From assembly GCA_038501625.1 (NCBI GenBank), contig JAZAYU010000178.1, positions 682,001 through 746,000 of the forward strand: a stretch of 64,000 nt of DNA, read 5' to 3'. The notes beneath the pieces are model-generated. The model worked only from the letters and a program-made list of their open reading frames with translations. It was not told the origin of the DNA and did not search any database. This stretch comes from Corbicula japonica. Taxonomy: Eukaryota > Mollusca > Bivalvia > Venerida > Cyrenidae. The position numbers and the translations under genes were made by a program. This document shows, one piece after another, positions 1 to 12,353 of this stretch; within the stretch, counting starts at the first letter, position 1, and each line of letters opens with the position of its first letter.

Positions 1-569
1 TTCTTTAGCCAGTTTGGCCATCGAGACTCTTTGCTTACCCCTAATATGTCTTCTTTGAGGCATGTCACACTTTTTATGATTGATTTGCCCTGTAATGTTC
101 ACATGAATTGTAATAATTTTACCACTTCTTGGTCTTCTTTTGAATGTGAATTTGTATTTTGTACAATACAACAAAGCCTTCCCATGAAAATAAAGATTGT
201 TTGTTTTCCTGCTATTTTCTTTTCTGACTCGATTGTTGGTAAATTTTAGAACACAGTATGGATTAAATTCTTGCAATTTTCCTGTTATTAATGGTATATG
301 TCACTTCAATGAACTGTGATGTTTGTTACTGACAACTGTTACACTCTTTCACTCTGTTGCATCAATTTCCAACTCGAATTTTGACCTTTGCAGTACTGGA
401 GCGGAAATGGATATTGAAAAGTAAATATTTTTATTATACAGCCTTTAAATGGAACAAGGCAGTCAGAGCGACAGCAATATCCCCCGCCGCATGTAGACTT
501 GTTGGAAAGGTTATGGATGCTTAATTGCAAATTAACAAATATATCTCCAGCAGTATGGAAGTTATGGAG
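1..569. other. AT-rich non-coding stretch
   Basis: No ORF with recognisable protein character, no repeat boundary and no RNA gene seen. Short open frames here look random in composition. Confidence 0.5.
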
Positions 570-880
570 CAAATATGAAAGACATGGTCAAAACTGAACT
601 TTCAAAGACAACTAGTGACCTTTACCTTCAGCAGGCCAGGTTGGAACATCATCTTGGTGGAAAGAACATTTGACTAAAGTTTGATAAAATTCATTGCAGG
701 GGTTCAGAAGATATGAATCGGACACAAAATACATAGTTCAAATCTTCAATGACCTTGATCTTGAGCCAGCCAGGTTGGAACATGGGTTCTGCACATCAGT
801 TTCATGAACTGAACCTTTCACTTAAGTTTCATGATATTCATTCCAGGGGTTCAGAGACCACCAATTAACTTTCCAGTTTG
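570..880 (+). repeat. dispersed repeat fragments, two partial copies
   Basis: Two consecutive, diverged copies of a block of about 130 bp (near 610-730 and 750-862). Each has a CCAGGTTGGAACAT motif followed by a CAGGGGTTCAGA motif. The same block recurs at 1550-1690. It belongs to the family described at 1395-1775. No coding capacity. Confidence 0.7.
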
Positions 881-1394
881 TGTACATACACTGTATATAG
901 CTGAGACCTCTCTTTTTAGTCTTAACATTTTGCGAATTAGCTACAAATTTGTTGTTGTTGTTGTTTTACATACAAACAGTGAATATCAGAAAAGCCTGAT
1001 ATTTAAAGTGCTATAAAGTAATAAAGTTTATTTGGTCAGTATCAATAGAAAATGACAAATTTTCCACTATAAAATCTTCCAGAGCAAAGTTCTTTATATT
1101 GCATAACACAAATCTAAGCAGCAAAGTTCATTAGGTCATTGACCAGCAACTGGAGGAATGCATCCTAACAACATCTTAATATTGAATCTAAATATAGCTG
1201 AAGACAGGTAGAAATATTGGAATTTTGATACTTGAAATTTTCACTCTGCTACTAAAATTTTTGTTTCAAATTTAATCACTGAACAACCAGTGAATGAATT
1301 GTTCAGGAAAGATTTAATTTTAAGATGATATAAAGTTTGTGTCAAAATCTGGTTGACTTCTGTAGAAAATCAAAGGTTAAAAACAGAATTTAAA
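881..1394. other. non-coding, nothing recognised
   Basis: AT-rich. Contains only a short GTT run near 950-964. Confidence 0.5.
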
Positions 1395-1775
1395 AGAAAA
1401 AAAATTAAATCCCCAGGGCGGAGCCCTGTGCAATTCAAGAATATGATTTTAATAATTTGAGTAGAGATCATCAATATCAATATTCATACCGAATATGATG
1501 ACAATCGGACAAAACATGTGACCTCCATGGCGTTAACAATATTTTGCTTTAATCTGATCTAGTGACTTTGACATTGAGCCGGCCATGTTGGAAAATGGGT
1601 TCTGCACTTCGTCTTGATGGGGAGAACATTTGCCCAAAGGTTCATGAAATTCATTCTAGGGGTTGAAAAGTTATGGACCGGACACTAAATGTGCGCACAC
1701 GGAAGGACGGACGGACGGACGGACGGACGAAGACCATTCCTATATCCCCTAGCCGCTATGCGGCGGTGGATAAAA
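1395..1775 (+). repeat. dispersed repeat with GGAC run and terminal hairpin
   Basis: Longest copy of the family also seen at 570-880. It ends in a GGAC tandem run (about 1704-1729) and a GC-rich hairpin of the CCGCTATGCGG type followed by GGTGGATA. This end structure is reminiscent of short non-autonomous elements common in bivalves. Family assignment by eye; no coding sequence. Confidence 0.6.
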
Positions 1776-2636
1776 ATGTGTTTTAAGCATCTTTATTACA
1801 TGGCAGTATGATGCTACCGTGCTATATGGACACTATAAACATATTTTTGCACTAAACATTTATAAAATGGATACTCATTATCATGAAAATGGCTAAGCCT
1901 TAATCAATAATTCTAATGAAAATTTTGCAATGCAATTGCCAGATTTCGATTTGTTGATATTTTTGAAATTTCTTACTATTTTAATTCATTCAGTAATTAT
2001 CATACGAAAATAGTCTTTCATTTTTTTTTACAAATTATTCATACAAAACAAGGAACTTCGATAATAACTACAAAAGGCAAAGCCACAAACGAGACCTGAA
2101 ACGAAAGTGGTTTGTTCAAAATTTAAGAATTGCACAGCAACCGATTTTTTTACTGGAATATGTTAAAGACTCCAAACTCTAATAGCATGCAAACACAAGA
2201 ACATACAACAGGTGACCGAACACACAAAGCATCAACGCTGAAACTCATTACTGGACGTGAAATATTTAAACAAATTCGACCGGCAGTCCAACTTTCTCTT
2301 TCATTTTGACAATTCACGTTTTCAAAAGATAGAGGACTGTGTTCGCTTTTTCGCTTCACAGAGCAATTAAACTATCACAAATTATTGGAAAAATTTTACC
2401 AGTCTACATTGTGATAACGCTGTTATCCAAAGCATTCGAAACAGCATTAAAAAGCGCAAAGGGGAGAAAGTGCCGAAAAGGATAACATTAGCGAAAACAA
2501 ACGCATGGAAAATTTTTCGATTTTTGAACCGTCGGGGAATTTTAACCGGCCGAAACATGATTTTAAACGGCCATTTTGGCCGGCTGCCAGCTCTTATTGA
2601 GAACCCTGATAAATGCGTACACATTGTTCCGTAAAG
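1776..2636. other. non-coding, nothing recognised
   Basis: AT-rich with no convincing coding signal on either strand. Confidence 0.5.
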
Positions 2637-2660
2637 GGCTGGAACCACTAGGTTCCAGCC
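2637..2660. repeat. perfect 10-bp-arm palindrome
   Basis: Arms GGCTGGAACC and GGTTCCAGCC around a 4-nt ACTA loop. The phrase TTCCAGCCACTTTGCA recurs at about 2653 and 2840, so the hairpin is part of a short local duplication. Confidence 0.85.
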
Positions 2661-3732
2661 ACTTTGCAAGTCAGACATTGTTTCAGCAAGATCAAGGCAG
2701 ACATTGCCAGCCTAATAACTTACTTGTTTTAGATAAAATATTCAAAATGAAAAATACTGCATTCACTATTATACAGGGAATAAGCGTTTATTTACATATA
2801 GACAACACAAACGGGCTGCGGTTGGGCTAGAGCCGCTGTTTCCAGCCACTTTGCAGGCCAGAAATCGACTCCACTAGGTCCAAGTGGATTCCCAGCGTAA
2901 AGCACGATGCTTTAGATCAACAGTTGAAACAAATTTTCGCCGATTTTTAAAGATAGTGGCATCCACAGAACATTCACAAAGCTTTAAACTTTTCAAGATA
3001 AGTAATCTGCATGCAGTTGTGGGCACCTTTTTGTCAGATCAACTTATTGTATTATCACTTGGTCTCTCAATCAGTACTGAGTTTTCTTCGATTTTTGTTA
3101 TGCATCCCTGGTATTATAAAGCATGTTACTTCAAGCATTTAAATGAAAACTTTAATGATTTGAAAATTGCTTTCCGGATCAGGAAAGTTATTACATGAAA
3201 GGTTGTAATGGAAATGGCCAAGTAGTTGCCAGTTCGGAAAAGTATATGTTCAAAACGGGAAAGTGCTGAAAATGGTTGGTTTTCTTGAATATCATTCAAC
3301 TTTGAGCTTGAATATCTCACAGACGATAATGTTTTAAATATTCGGCCTCGGTAGAATTTAAGATAATTGTTTTTTAAGAACGGATACAAGCAATTAATAT
3401 GTAGCTCAAACGTATCCTGTGATGCCCGGAGCTCATACCCCAAGGTATATAAAATATGTGCATTTTCTTTCCCCAAAGGGGACATTTTTCAATCAATATT
3501 TCCTGATCAGGGACGTGAAAAGGGGAATCCCCAACTTTCCTGAACAGGAAAGATCCCCGACTGAATAAGAGCACAGTATACCTAAACTGCAAAAGAACTA
3601 TACCAAACCCTTTCCCTATACAGTCTATATTGTCTGCATTTTCCAATAACCCCATACATTCTATATTGTCTGCCTTTCCCCTATATGTTTAAATTGTCGG
3701 CAGAAGGAGTCTAGGTTTTATACCCACCCTTC
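2661..3732. other. non-coding with short duplicated phrases
   Basis: No gene recognised. A small palindrome, CTTTCCTG-AA-CAGGAAAG, lies near 3535-3552. Open frames here lack protein character. Confidence 0.5.
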
Positions 3733-6728
3733 TTATCCCCCGCCGATGAAATCGGGAGGGGGATATTGTTTTGCCGCTGTCCGTCCGTCACGCTGACACA
3801 CTGTCACGCTGTCACACCGTCACGCTGTCACACCGTCACACTGTCACGCCGTCACGCTGTCCGTCCGAATTTCGCTTCCGCGCTATTTCTCTGCAACCAC
3901 TGGATGGATTTCAACGAAACTTTGTGGAAACCATCAGTAACAAAAGGAGATGCGCATATCGTCGTCTTGTTCCGGTCAGACCATTTAACACAGAGTTATG
4001 GCCCTTTGATAACTTATGCATTGTGCATATAGAGCAGTATTCGTTTCCGCATTATTTCTCTTCAACTACTGAATTGATTTCACCGAAATTTTCTGGATAC
4101 CATCTATACCAAGAGGAGATAAGCATGTCGTCGTCTTGTTTTGGTCAGACCATTTAACACAGAGTTATGCCCCTTTGATAACTTATGCATTATGCATATA
4201 GAGCAGTTTTCGTTTCCGCGCTATTTCTCTGCAACTACGGGATGGATTTCACTGAAACTTTCTGGAAACCATTTATACCAAGAGGAGATGCGCATATCGT
4301 CGTCTTGTTTCGGTCAGACCATTAAACAAAGAGTTATTTCTCTTTGATGACTTATGCATTATGCAAATAGAGCCGTATTCCTTTCCGCGCTATTTCTCTG
4401 CAACTACTGAATGGATTTCAATGAAACTTTCTGGAAACCATCTATACCCAGAGGAGATGCGCATATCGTCGTCTTGTTTCGGTCAGACCATTTAACATAG
4501 AGTTATGGCCCTTTGATAACTTATGAATTATGCATATAGAGCAGTATTCGTTGCCGCGCTATTCATGTGCAACTTCCGTATGGATTTCAATAACTCTTTC
4601 TGAAAACCATCATTACCAAGAGGAGATTCGCATATTAACGTCTTTTTCTGGTCAGAACGTTAACACAGAGTTATTAACTTTCTGGGAACCATCAATACCA
4701 AGAGTAGATGCGCATATCATTGTCTTGTTCCCCTGAGACCTTTTAACACAGAGTTATTGTCCTTTGATTACTTATGTATTTATTTATGCATTTAGAGCAG
4801 AATTTGTTTCCTCACTATTTCTCTGCAACTATTGGATGGATTTCAATGAAACTTTCTGGGAACCATCAATACCAAGAGGAGATGTGCATATCATCGTCTT
4901 GTTCCCGTCTGACTGTTAAACACAGAGTTATTGCCCTTTGATAACTTATGCATGATGCATATAGAGCAGTATTCAATTCCGCGCTATTTCTCTGCAACTC
5001 CTGAATGGATTTCAATGAATCTTTCTGAGAACCATCAATACCAAGAGGAGATGCGCATATTGTCGTCTTGATCCGGTCAGACTGTTTAACACAGAGTTAT
5101 TGCCCTTTGATAACTTATGCATTATGCATATAGAGCAGTATTCGTTTCCGCGCTATTTCTCTGCAACTACGGGATGGATTTCACTGAAACTTTCTGGAAA
5201 CTATCTATACCAAGAGGAGATTCGCATATCGTCGTCTTGTTTCGGTCAGACCATTTAACATAGAGTTATGGTTTTTGATAACTTATGCATTATGCATATA
5301 GAGCAGTATTCGTTTCCGCGCTATTCATGTGCAACTTCCGTATGGATTTCAATAATTCTTTCTGAAAACCATAATTACCAAGAGGAGATTCGCTGTTAAC
5401 GTCTTGTTCCCTTGAGACCTTTTAGCAAAGAGTTATTGCCCTTTGATTACTTATGCATTATGCATTCAGAGCAGTATTCGTTTCCTCACTATTTCTCTGA
5501 AACTATTGAATGAATTTCAATGAAACCTTCTGGGAACCATCAATACCAAGCGGAGATGCGCATGTCATCATCTTGTTCCCGTCAGACTGTTTAACACAGA
5601 GTTATTGCCCTTTGATAACTTATGCATGATGCATATAGAGCAGTATTCGTTTCCGCGCTATTTCTCTGCAACTACTGGATGCATTTCAATGAAACTTTCT
5701 GGGAGCCATCAATACCAAGAGGAGATGCGCATATTGTCTTCTTGTTCCGGTGAGACTGTTTAACACAGAGATATGGCCCTTTGATAATTTATGCATTATG
5801 CATTCAGAACAGTATTCGTTTCCTCACTATTTCTCTGCAACTATTGGATGGATTTCAATGAAACTTTCTGGGAACAATCAATACCAAGTGGAGATGCGCA
5901 TATCATAGTCTTGTTCCGGTCAGACTGTTTAACACAGAGTTATTGCCCTTTGATAACTTATGCATGATGCATATAGAGCAGTATTCGTTTCCACGCTATT
6001 TCACTGCAACTACTGGATGGATTTCAATGAAACTTTCTGGGAGCCATCAATACCAAGAGGAGATGCGCATATTGTCTTCTTGTCCCGGTCAGACAGTTTA
6101 ACACAGAGATATGGCCCTTTGATAACTTATGCATTATGCATATAGAGCAGTATTCGTTTCCGCGCTATTTCTCTGCAACTACGGGATGGATTTCAATAAA
6201 CTTTCTGGAAGACATCAATACCAAGCGGAGATGCGCATATCATAGTCTTGTTCCGGTCAGACTGTTTAACACAGAGTTATGGCCCTTTGATAACTTATGC
6301 ATTATGCTTGTAGAGCAGTATTCGTTTCCTTGCTATTTCTCTGCAACTACTGGGTGGATTTCAATGAAACTATGTAAACCATCAAGAACAAGATGCCCAT
6401 ATTGTTATATTGTTCTGGTCTGACCGTTTAACACAGAGTTATGGCCCTTTGATAAGTTATGCATTATGCATATACAGTAGTATCCGTTTCCGCGCTACTT
6501 CTCTGCATCTTCTGGATGGATTTTAATTAAATACTGTGATATTTTTTTTACTACTGTGTTCTTAATTTCAACAACTTTAAGACTTTACGTCTCATTCTTA
6601 TATTCTGGTGAGCTGCCCAACCATTTGCACCATCTGAAGTTTTATTTTTTTGCCATGATATCTAAATAAAGCCCTATGTCTTCAGCTGTTGTTTTAGTAA
6701 TAACCAGTACTCGGCGGGGGATATAAAT
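3733..6728 (+). repeat. element with tandem array of about 165-bp units
   Basis: About 16 head-to-tail copies of a unit of roughly 165-170 bp run from about 3880 to 6515. Landmarks recur once per unit: GGATGGATTTCAA near 3902, 4413, 4846, 5848, 6016 and 6519, plus TTTAACACAGAGTTATGG and CTTATGCATTATGCATATAG. The array is preceded by a GTCAC-rich run (about 3785-3860) and bracketed by ATCCCCCGCCGA (about 3736) and CTCGGCGGGGGATA (about 6711), which are inverted with respect to each other. A mobile element with a tandem core, as described for bivalve Pearl-type or Helentron-associated elements, fits. Open frames across the array are repeat artefacts. Confidence 0.8.
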
Positions 6729-6750
6729 TCAATTTGCTTGTTCAATTTAA

Positions 6751-6835
6751 GGGACTCAACCAGGATTCGGACCTCGGACCTCCGGCTTACCATACCGTTG
6801 CTCTAGCAATTGTGGTACCGAGGCTTCTGGTAACA
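6751..6835 (-). repeat. tRNA-like relic (SINE head), minus strand
   Basis: On the minus strand an A-box-like TTGCTAGAGCAACGG is followed by AAGCCGGAGGTCCGAGG and the B-box-like GGTCCGAATCC. This is the layout of a tRNA-derived RNA polymerase III promoter. The acceptor ends do not pair well, so it is a SINE head or pseudo-tRNA, not a functional tRNA. Confidence 0.5.
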
Positions 6836-6995
6836 AATCTAATACATTTCCTCCCCACTTATACGAGACCTTTCCATCTTACTTGGAAATGTCCGCAAGT
6901 TTCTGCCTAGGTTCGGGTTGAATACCCCAGCCAAACATGCTTCGCCCGAAAGAGCTCTAAGGGTAATCATCATGCCGACAATGCCAATATGGCAG

Positions 6996-7080
6996 ATTTG
7001 GGTTGGAAAGAGTAGCCTCGACGAGGATTCAAAACACCGAGGTTCGAATCCTGGTCGAGGCTACTCTTTCCAACCCAAAT
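6996..7080. repeat. long hairpin, 35-bp arms, 15-nt loop
   Basis: Arms 6996-7030 and 7046-7080 are reverse complements with one mismatch. The right arm opens with the B-box-like GGTTCGAATCC (7041-7051), so a tRNA-derived piece seems to be included. The right arm ends where the LINE endonuclease frame starts, suggesting an inverted 5' end made during LINE insertion. Confidence 0.85.
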
Positions 7081-7459
7081 GAGCTATCGAGACCGCTTAA
7101 TTTATGGTGACTTTAACTCACGTACTTCTACACTGCCAGACTTTGTTGATTTTGATAATATAAATTTTTGTAACATTGACATATTACTTGAAGGATACGA
7201 GTCAGATATAATAATCCAAAGATACTCTCAGAATCAAGGGCATGTTAATCATAACGGTAAATTTGTGGATTTTTGTAAACAAACTGGTTTCAAAATTGTG
7301 AATTGTAGAAAAGGAAATGATTTTAAACTAGGTAATCATACATTTGTTAATGACAGAGGTTGCAGTGTTGTTGACTACTTATTATGTAAGAATGAGATGT
7401 TCAATAATATTGTTGATTTTAAATTGATATACGAAATATTGTCTCGGACCATTGTTTGA
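7079..7459 (+). pseudogene. LINE endonuclease domain remnant
   Basis: The translated frame has the GDFN motif (residues about 10-13) and, about 90 residues later, CSVVDYLL, equivalent to the terminal S-x-x-D-Y/H motif of exonuclease-endonuclease-phosphatase domains. These are two catalytic landmarks of the endonuclease that nicks target DNA for target-primed reverse transcription. The N-terminal half of the domain is missing, so it could not work alone. The following frame (7456-7960) is the endonuclease-to-RT linker in pieces. Confidence 0.75.
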
Positions 7460-8151
7460 TGACCGTGTTCTATGTTTTTAATAATGTTATCGAACAGCAA
7501 TGTAGTGATGAGATTCTTCAAGGGTGTGACTGTATTGATTTTAAATATGTATGGAAAAAAGAACTGAAAAATGTGTACATCGAAAATTTAAATTCGGATG
7601 AAAATTTGCAGTTATTAAATGAGATGACTAACGATATTGTGTTTAGTAATTCGAGTGATGATTTAGATTGCTGTGTACCAAAAATAGAATCCATGTTTAA
7701 AACTGTCGCTTCTCAATTAATAAAAAGATCAAATGAAACGCATTGTACAAATAACAATTTTTTCTGAAAATGAACTTCCTTGGTTAAATAGAGAGTGTTA
7801 TGAAAAAAGAAGTATTTTCTTCAAATGTTTAAACATATATAGAAATAATAAGAATGACAATAATAGAATTAACATGGTTAGAGCCCGATCTGAGTTTAAG
7901 ACTACACTAAGACGATGTAGGTATGATTTTGATAAAGAAAAAAAAACTAATGAGTGTTAGATATAAAAACGCGCGCTTTTATATTGGAATATGCTTAAAG
8001 AAGTTTCAGGTGTTAAACAGTCAAATATACCATTGTCAACTTTTGAAAAGTATTTTAAAGCAATAAATAATCCAGATAATAGATTTTTCACACCAGATGA
8101 TGACAAAATAGAATTTATAAATAGGTATGAAAAAAAAACGAATTTAAAATA

Positions 8152-9917
8152 ATGTTCGATGAATTAAATACACAGATTTCAGCTGACGAAATTAATTTTG
8201 CAATAAAGCGGCTAAGTAACAATAAATCGTGAGGTCCTGATATATTACTTAATGAATTCTTTATCTCAGGAAAATATACTTTAGTACCAGTATTACATGC
8301 ATTATTTAATAAACTATTTGAAACCGGTCATTTCCCGGACAGATGGTCCGAAGGCTATGTCGTCCCATTACAAAAAAAAGGAAATATTAATAATGTTGAA
8401 AACTAAAGAGGTATCACATTATTAAGTGCATTAGGTAAACTTTTTACACGTGTTATTAATAATAGACTGAAATCGTGGGCTGAAACGTATAATGCTTATA
8501 TCGAAGCACAAGCAGGTTTTAGATCTAATATGAGTACCGCAGATAATATTTTCGTAATAAGTGGTTTAATTTCACATGTTTTAAATCAGGGAAGACACCT
8601 TTTCACGCTATTTGTTGATTTTACTAAAGCGTTTGATTATGTAGATCGTGACAATCTATGGTATAAAATGATACAATTGGGGCTCAGGGGAAACATTTTA
8701 GACATTGTTAAATCCATTTACGAATCTGTTAAGTCGAGAGTTAAATGTAAAAATGAATTGAGTGACGAATTTCCTTGTCTACTCGGTGTAAGACAAGGTG
8801 AGTGTCTATCCCCTTTTTTGTTTTCTATATTTATAAATGATCTTGAAGATATGTTTATTCACAATAAAGCAGATAGTATCGACGTAAATACGTTTAAAAT
8901 TTTTATGCTATTATATGCCGATGATATCGTTTTATTTGCAAACTCAAGTTAATGTTTCAAAAACAAAAATAATGATTTTCCGGAAAGGTGGACGCAATCC
9001 ACGAAACACGATGTTTTATTATAATGGTCAAATAATCGAAATTGTTAATAAATTTAATTATTTAGGGATTGTTTTCACATGCTGCGGGTCATTAAGTAGT
9101 GCACAAAACACATTATCAGGCCAAGCTCAGAAAGCGATTTTTAAGTTTAATAAATATTTACACAAATTTACTCCAAAACATAAGCTCGATCAATTTGACA
9201 AATTAGTATCGCCGATTTTGAATTACTGCAGTGAAATATGTGGTTTTGCAAACGATGCATCTATTGAAACTATTCATTTGCAGTTTTGTAAACAATTTCT
9301 AGGTGTTAAGAAAACGACACAATATTTGACCAGAATACTAGATATGCCAAATAATAAATACCTATCACTAGTCTACAATTTGATGAAACATGATATGGTT
9401 ACTGCACCAAATAAAGTTAATTGGTGTTCATTAGTAAAAGACTTACTTTCTTCGTTGGGGTTTTATTATGTTGCAACAACATGTAGGCAATAATAAATTA
9501 TTTTTAATATCGGTTAAACAAAGATTAAAACATCAATTTATACAAAACTGGCATAGTAGAATTAAGAATTCATCTGGATACCTTTTTTACAAACATATTG
9601 CTTGCTTTAAATTCCAGCCATATTTAGATTATTTCACTATCAACAAGTTTTGTCAGTCTCTTTGTAAGCTTAGAGTGTCATCACATAGACTGCATATTGA
9701 ATCGGGTCGCTGGACCCAACCGATCAGAACACCAATAAATGAAAGAACATGTTAAATATGTAATTTGTTAGAAGACGAATTCCATTTTATTATAGAATGC
9801 CCTCTTTATAGTGAACTTCGTAAAAAATACATATCTTCAAGATATACTTACCGCCCAAATATGTTTACATTCCTGGAACTGATCAGTTCCGAAAATAAAA
9901 CAATAATTACAAAATAA
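8152..9917 (+). pseudogene. LINE reverse transcriptase and C-terminal zinc knuckle, broken
   Basis: Conserved RT blocks are readable. The fingers region ends NNKS then a stop where family members have trp-GPD. Then come VDFTKAFDYVDR (motif A), GVRQGECLSPFLFS (motif B) and the catalytic YADD (about 8917-8928). Just after LFANS, roughly 25-30 residues are deleted and the frame resumes at NVSKTKIMIF. The C-terminus keeps most of a Cys/His knuckle (about 9749-9800), with a TAA between its first two cysteines. In-frame stops at 8230-8232 and about 8404, frame changes and the deletion show a dead copy. Confidence 0.85.
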
Positions 9918-10282
9918 GGTATATTCGTGGAGAAAGCTTTTCGTGTAAAAAATGAGATTATATATGAAAATTAATTTGTTTTTCATTTACAATTATCAAC
10001 AAATTTTCTTTCTCGTAAATACTTATGACAGTATTGCTACAGAATATATTATAATGTTACAGGTTCCAACAATGTTCAAAATGTTCAAAACTAATTTTGC
10101 ATGTTAATGCTTGTTAACATATGTTAATATATGTTATTATACGAACCTTCACCATTACTATTTTGATGCTAATGTATGTGCATATATGTATTATTGTTTT
10201 CACTGTTCGCTGTCTATTTATTTGTTCATATTGTCCTTATGGGCTTCTTAGCCTTTTGGAAATAAATAAATCTTGTCTATCC

Positions 10283-10283
10283 G

Positions 10284-10316
<33 letters not shown>
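10283..10316 (+). repeat. TGCC tetranucleotide run
   Basis: Eight or so CTGC/TGCC repeats directly after the LINE 3' tail. They are either the element's own repetitive 3' end or a target microsatellite. Confidence 0.9.
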
Positions 10317-10539
10317 TTAAGCAATAGATGAACAAATGAAAATTAAATTAAGTACAATCCAAAAATCTATTGAAACAGCTAGGAGAGAATAAAAACCGCA
10401 ACATATTGCTGTCAAAATAACTACTATAAGTAAAGATAAATATTGCATCAACTTACACCATGCAACCTCTATAAAGCTATAAAAATGTCGAAAAACTAGA
10501 CCATTGTCTTCATTGAAAATCATTAGCGCTGAAACACGT

Positions 10540-11275
10540 GGGATAGATGAAAAGGTACATTTAAAAGCCATCGATCACGACAAATATGAAAATATTGCAG
10601 GATGGGTTTGATTGAGCCTGTTCATGTGCAGTTATGGAAACACATATTACTGCCCACGCCGCCTAGCACTGGGTTGAGCGCAACTCAATATTTACACCAA
10701 TAAACAGTACAATGATGGTGTGCATATGGCAGTGGACATGGAATCTTCAATGCGGTATTTTCAGATTAATACAATCGCATGTTCAGCGGCGTATGGTCCC
10801 CAGATAAATGAATGGGTTTGCCCTAAACGAGAAAACAATGGGCGGAACTATACAGAATAGAATTTTGACAGGGGATCTTAGAATTTAAATCCTGCATATC
10901 ACAGACAACGCCAAAGGCAAAATTTAAAAAAAGAGCAGGAAGTTTAGCCTTGGGGTGATTGAACAATATCCAAATCTATATTGACTGGGAAATTGAAACC
11001 ACCTATCTCAAAACTGGCCAAAATATTAAAACAAAGGTATTTTAGACGTACTATTAATATAGTACATAAGTATCGTGTTCAACGACCTTCAAAAGACGTA
11101 ATTTGATAACAGCACTGATTGAATGGGGAGACTTTTTACAGCCGCCACACGGCACAAACAACGCTACTGTTATATTGAAATAGATGAAAATGGACGTTTG
11201 AAAGCCATCGAACACGACAAATATAAAAAAATTTGCAGGCTCGGTAGAGAGAGCACCGGAAATAAATTACAAGAA
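10540..11275 (+). repeat. R unit, copy 1
   Basis: A repeat of about 700 bp found again at 57000-57800, 61560-62035 and (inverted) 62036-62460. It begins and ends with the same phrase around CGACAAATAT and ATTGCAGG, so it is flanked by short direct repeats or is part of a tandem or permuted array. It contains the TGCCCACGCCGCCTAGC phrase and a conserved chain of small hairpins. A short frame near 11150-11250 (KQRYCYIEIDENG) is also readable at 57600-57690 and may be a coding relic. It always occurs within about 1 kb of Naiad fragments. Confidence 0.75.
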
Positions 11276-11334
11276 AGACTCTCTGTGGCGAACACAACAA
11301 TTCAATTTCAAATGTAGTAATATCTGTTAGTTAC

Positions 11335-11930
11335 AGAAACGATATCTTTAGTATATTCGTCAAAACCATCTGTTAATTCAAAAAGAAAGGTTATCAACAT
11401 GATATTCTACAGCGCTCTGCATGCCTGAATGATTAACCCATCTACAGTTGTTTGATATGCTAACCTCTTTGTTTGAAAGACGGTTGCAGGGTTAAAGTGT
11501 TTATGAAGGTTTAAAAGGAAATCTTGTAAAAGAACATAAAAGCTCGGTCTGCTTCTTTTATCCGTGTCATCGTGTTCTTACTTATTGACTCCAGGGGATC
11601 TGGTCTCGGGTGCATGCCCGTTTGCTTGACAACGCTATTGGTTTCGTATATTTTACATGCAACATTGTCAATTGATAGGTGGATTGGAGTTACTTCACCC
11701 AGACAACTTGCACTTCTTTGTTTATATGAGAACCTGTTGGGGCAAGTGTGACGTGGTGCACCCTTGAACCTGGTTTAACCCCAAAGTGGCAATAGTTTTG
11801 CCACTGACCGTTCCAGGGCGGTAACCCCAACGAATCTCTTTTTCGTTAATTGTTTGTGGTGTCTGTTTTGAAATTGATATTCTTATAAACCTAGGCTCTC
11901 TTTTCTTCTTTCTTGCAATATTACATTGAG
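11335..11930 (+). mobile_element. 5'-truncated Naiad (Penelope-like) 3' end
   Basis: Matches the last coding codons and 3' non-coding tail of the longer Naiad copies (56240-56880 plus strand; 31400-31990 minus strand). It includes the ATGATATTCTACAGCG phrase, the GAGAACCTGTTGGGGCAAG phrase and the conserved hairpin at 11786-11804. No RT or endonuclease remains. The coding end is frameshifted. Confidence 0.8.
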
Positions 11931-12111
11931 TGATGTCATAAAAACCTGCCATTTCTATTTGAAAGTATCATCTCCTAAAATTTGTGTGTTTGCATGCATT
12001 ACGTTACAATATTACATTTTTGACCAGGGTCATCAAAACCTACCATTTCTGTTTGAAAGTATTTTCTGCTTACTTTGTTTTGTGTGTTTTCATACTTATG
12101 AATTCAATATT

Positions 12112-12353
12112 GTTTAGTTGGATGGGTTAGATTAAGCTGACCAAGACAACTTTGCATGCCTTTTTATACGACAACATGGCGTGACCAACCCTAGTTTAAA
12201 CCTTTATGGCAAATATGCTTTAGAACTGAACTTTTTGCCGGTTCCCTTAAGGTACTCTTTGGTGTGTAATAATTTTGAAATTAGTATATAATAAACCCTA
12301 TTATCGTCTGTCTGTCTGTCGTCCGTCCGTCTGTCTGTCTGCTTGTCTGTCGA
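12112..12353 (+). mobile_element. old Naiad tail ending at a TGTC microsatellite
   Basis: A more diverged version of the same 3' tail: GGATGGGTTAGAT, ACGACAACATGGCG, then CCTAGTTTAAACC. It is followed directly by a TCTG/GTCC run (12303-12353). The match is by eye and weaker than the preceding copy. Confidence 0.5.

Larger units (their letters stand above)
7046..10316 (+). mobile_element. decayed APE-type non-LTR retrotransposon (LINE)
   Basis: The order fits an autonomous LINE: apurinic endonuclease remnant (7079-7459), linker remnants (7456-7960), reverse transcriptase (8152-8952), connection and C-terminal zinc-knuckle region (8915-9917). A non-coding tail then ends in AATAAATAAATC and a TGCC/CTGC repeat (about 10283-10316). 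Several frameshifts and nonsense codons make it inactive. Domain content and the C-terminal C-x2-C-x8-H-x4-C pattern suggest the Jockey/I/CR1 side of the LINE tree; the clade is not resolved. A relative sits at 58968-60400. Confidence 0.85.

Noticed and set aside
3766..4157. Two plus-strand frames of 88 and 128 codons
   Set aside because: They run through the GTCAC run and the tandem array; no protein character, periodic composition.
3880..6515. Possible CRISPR array
   Set aside because: Units are about 165 bp without short direct repeats and variable spacers, and the genome is eukaryotic.
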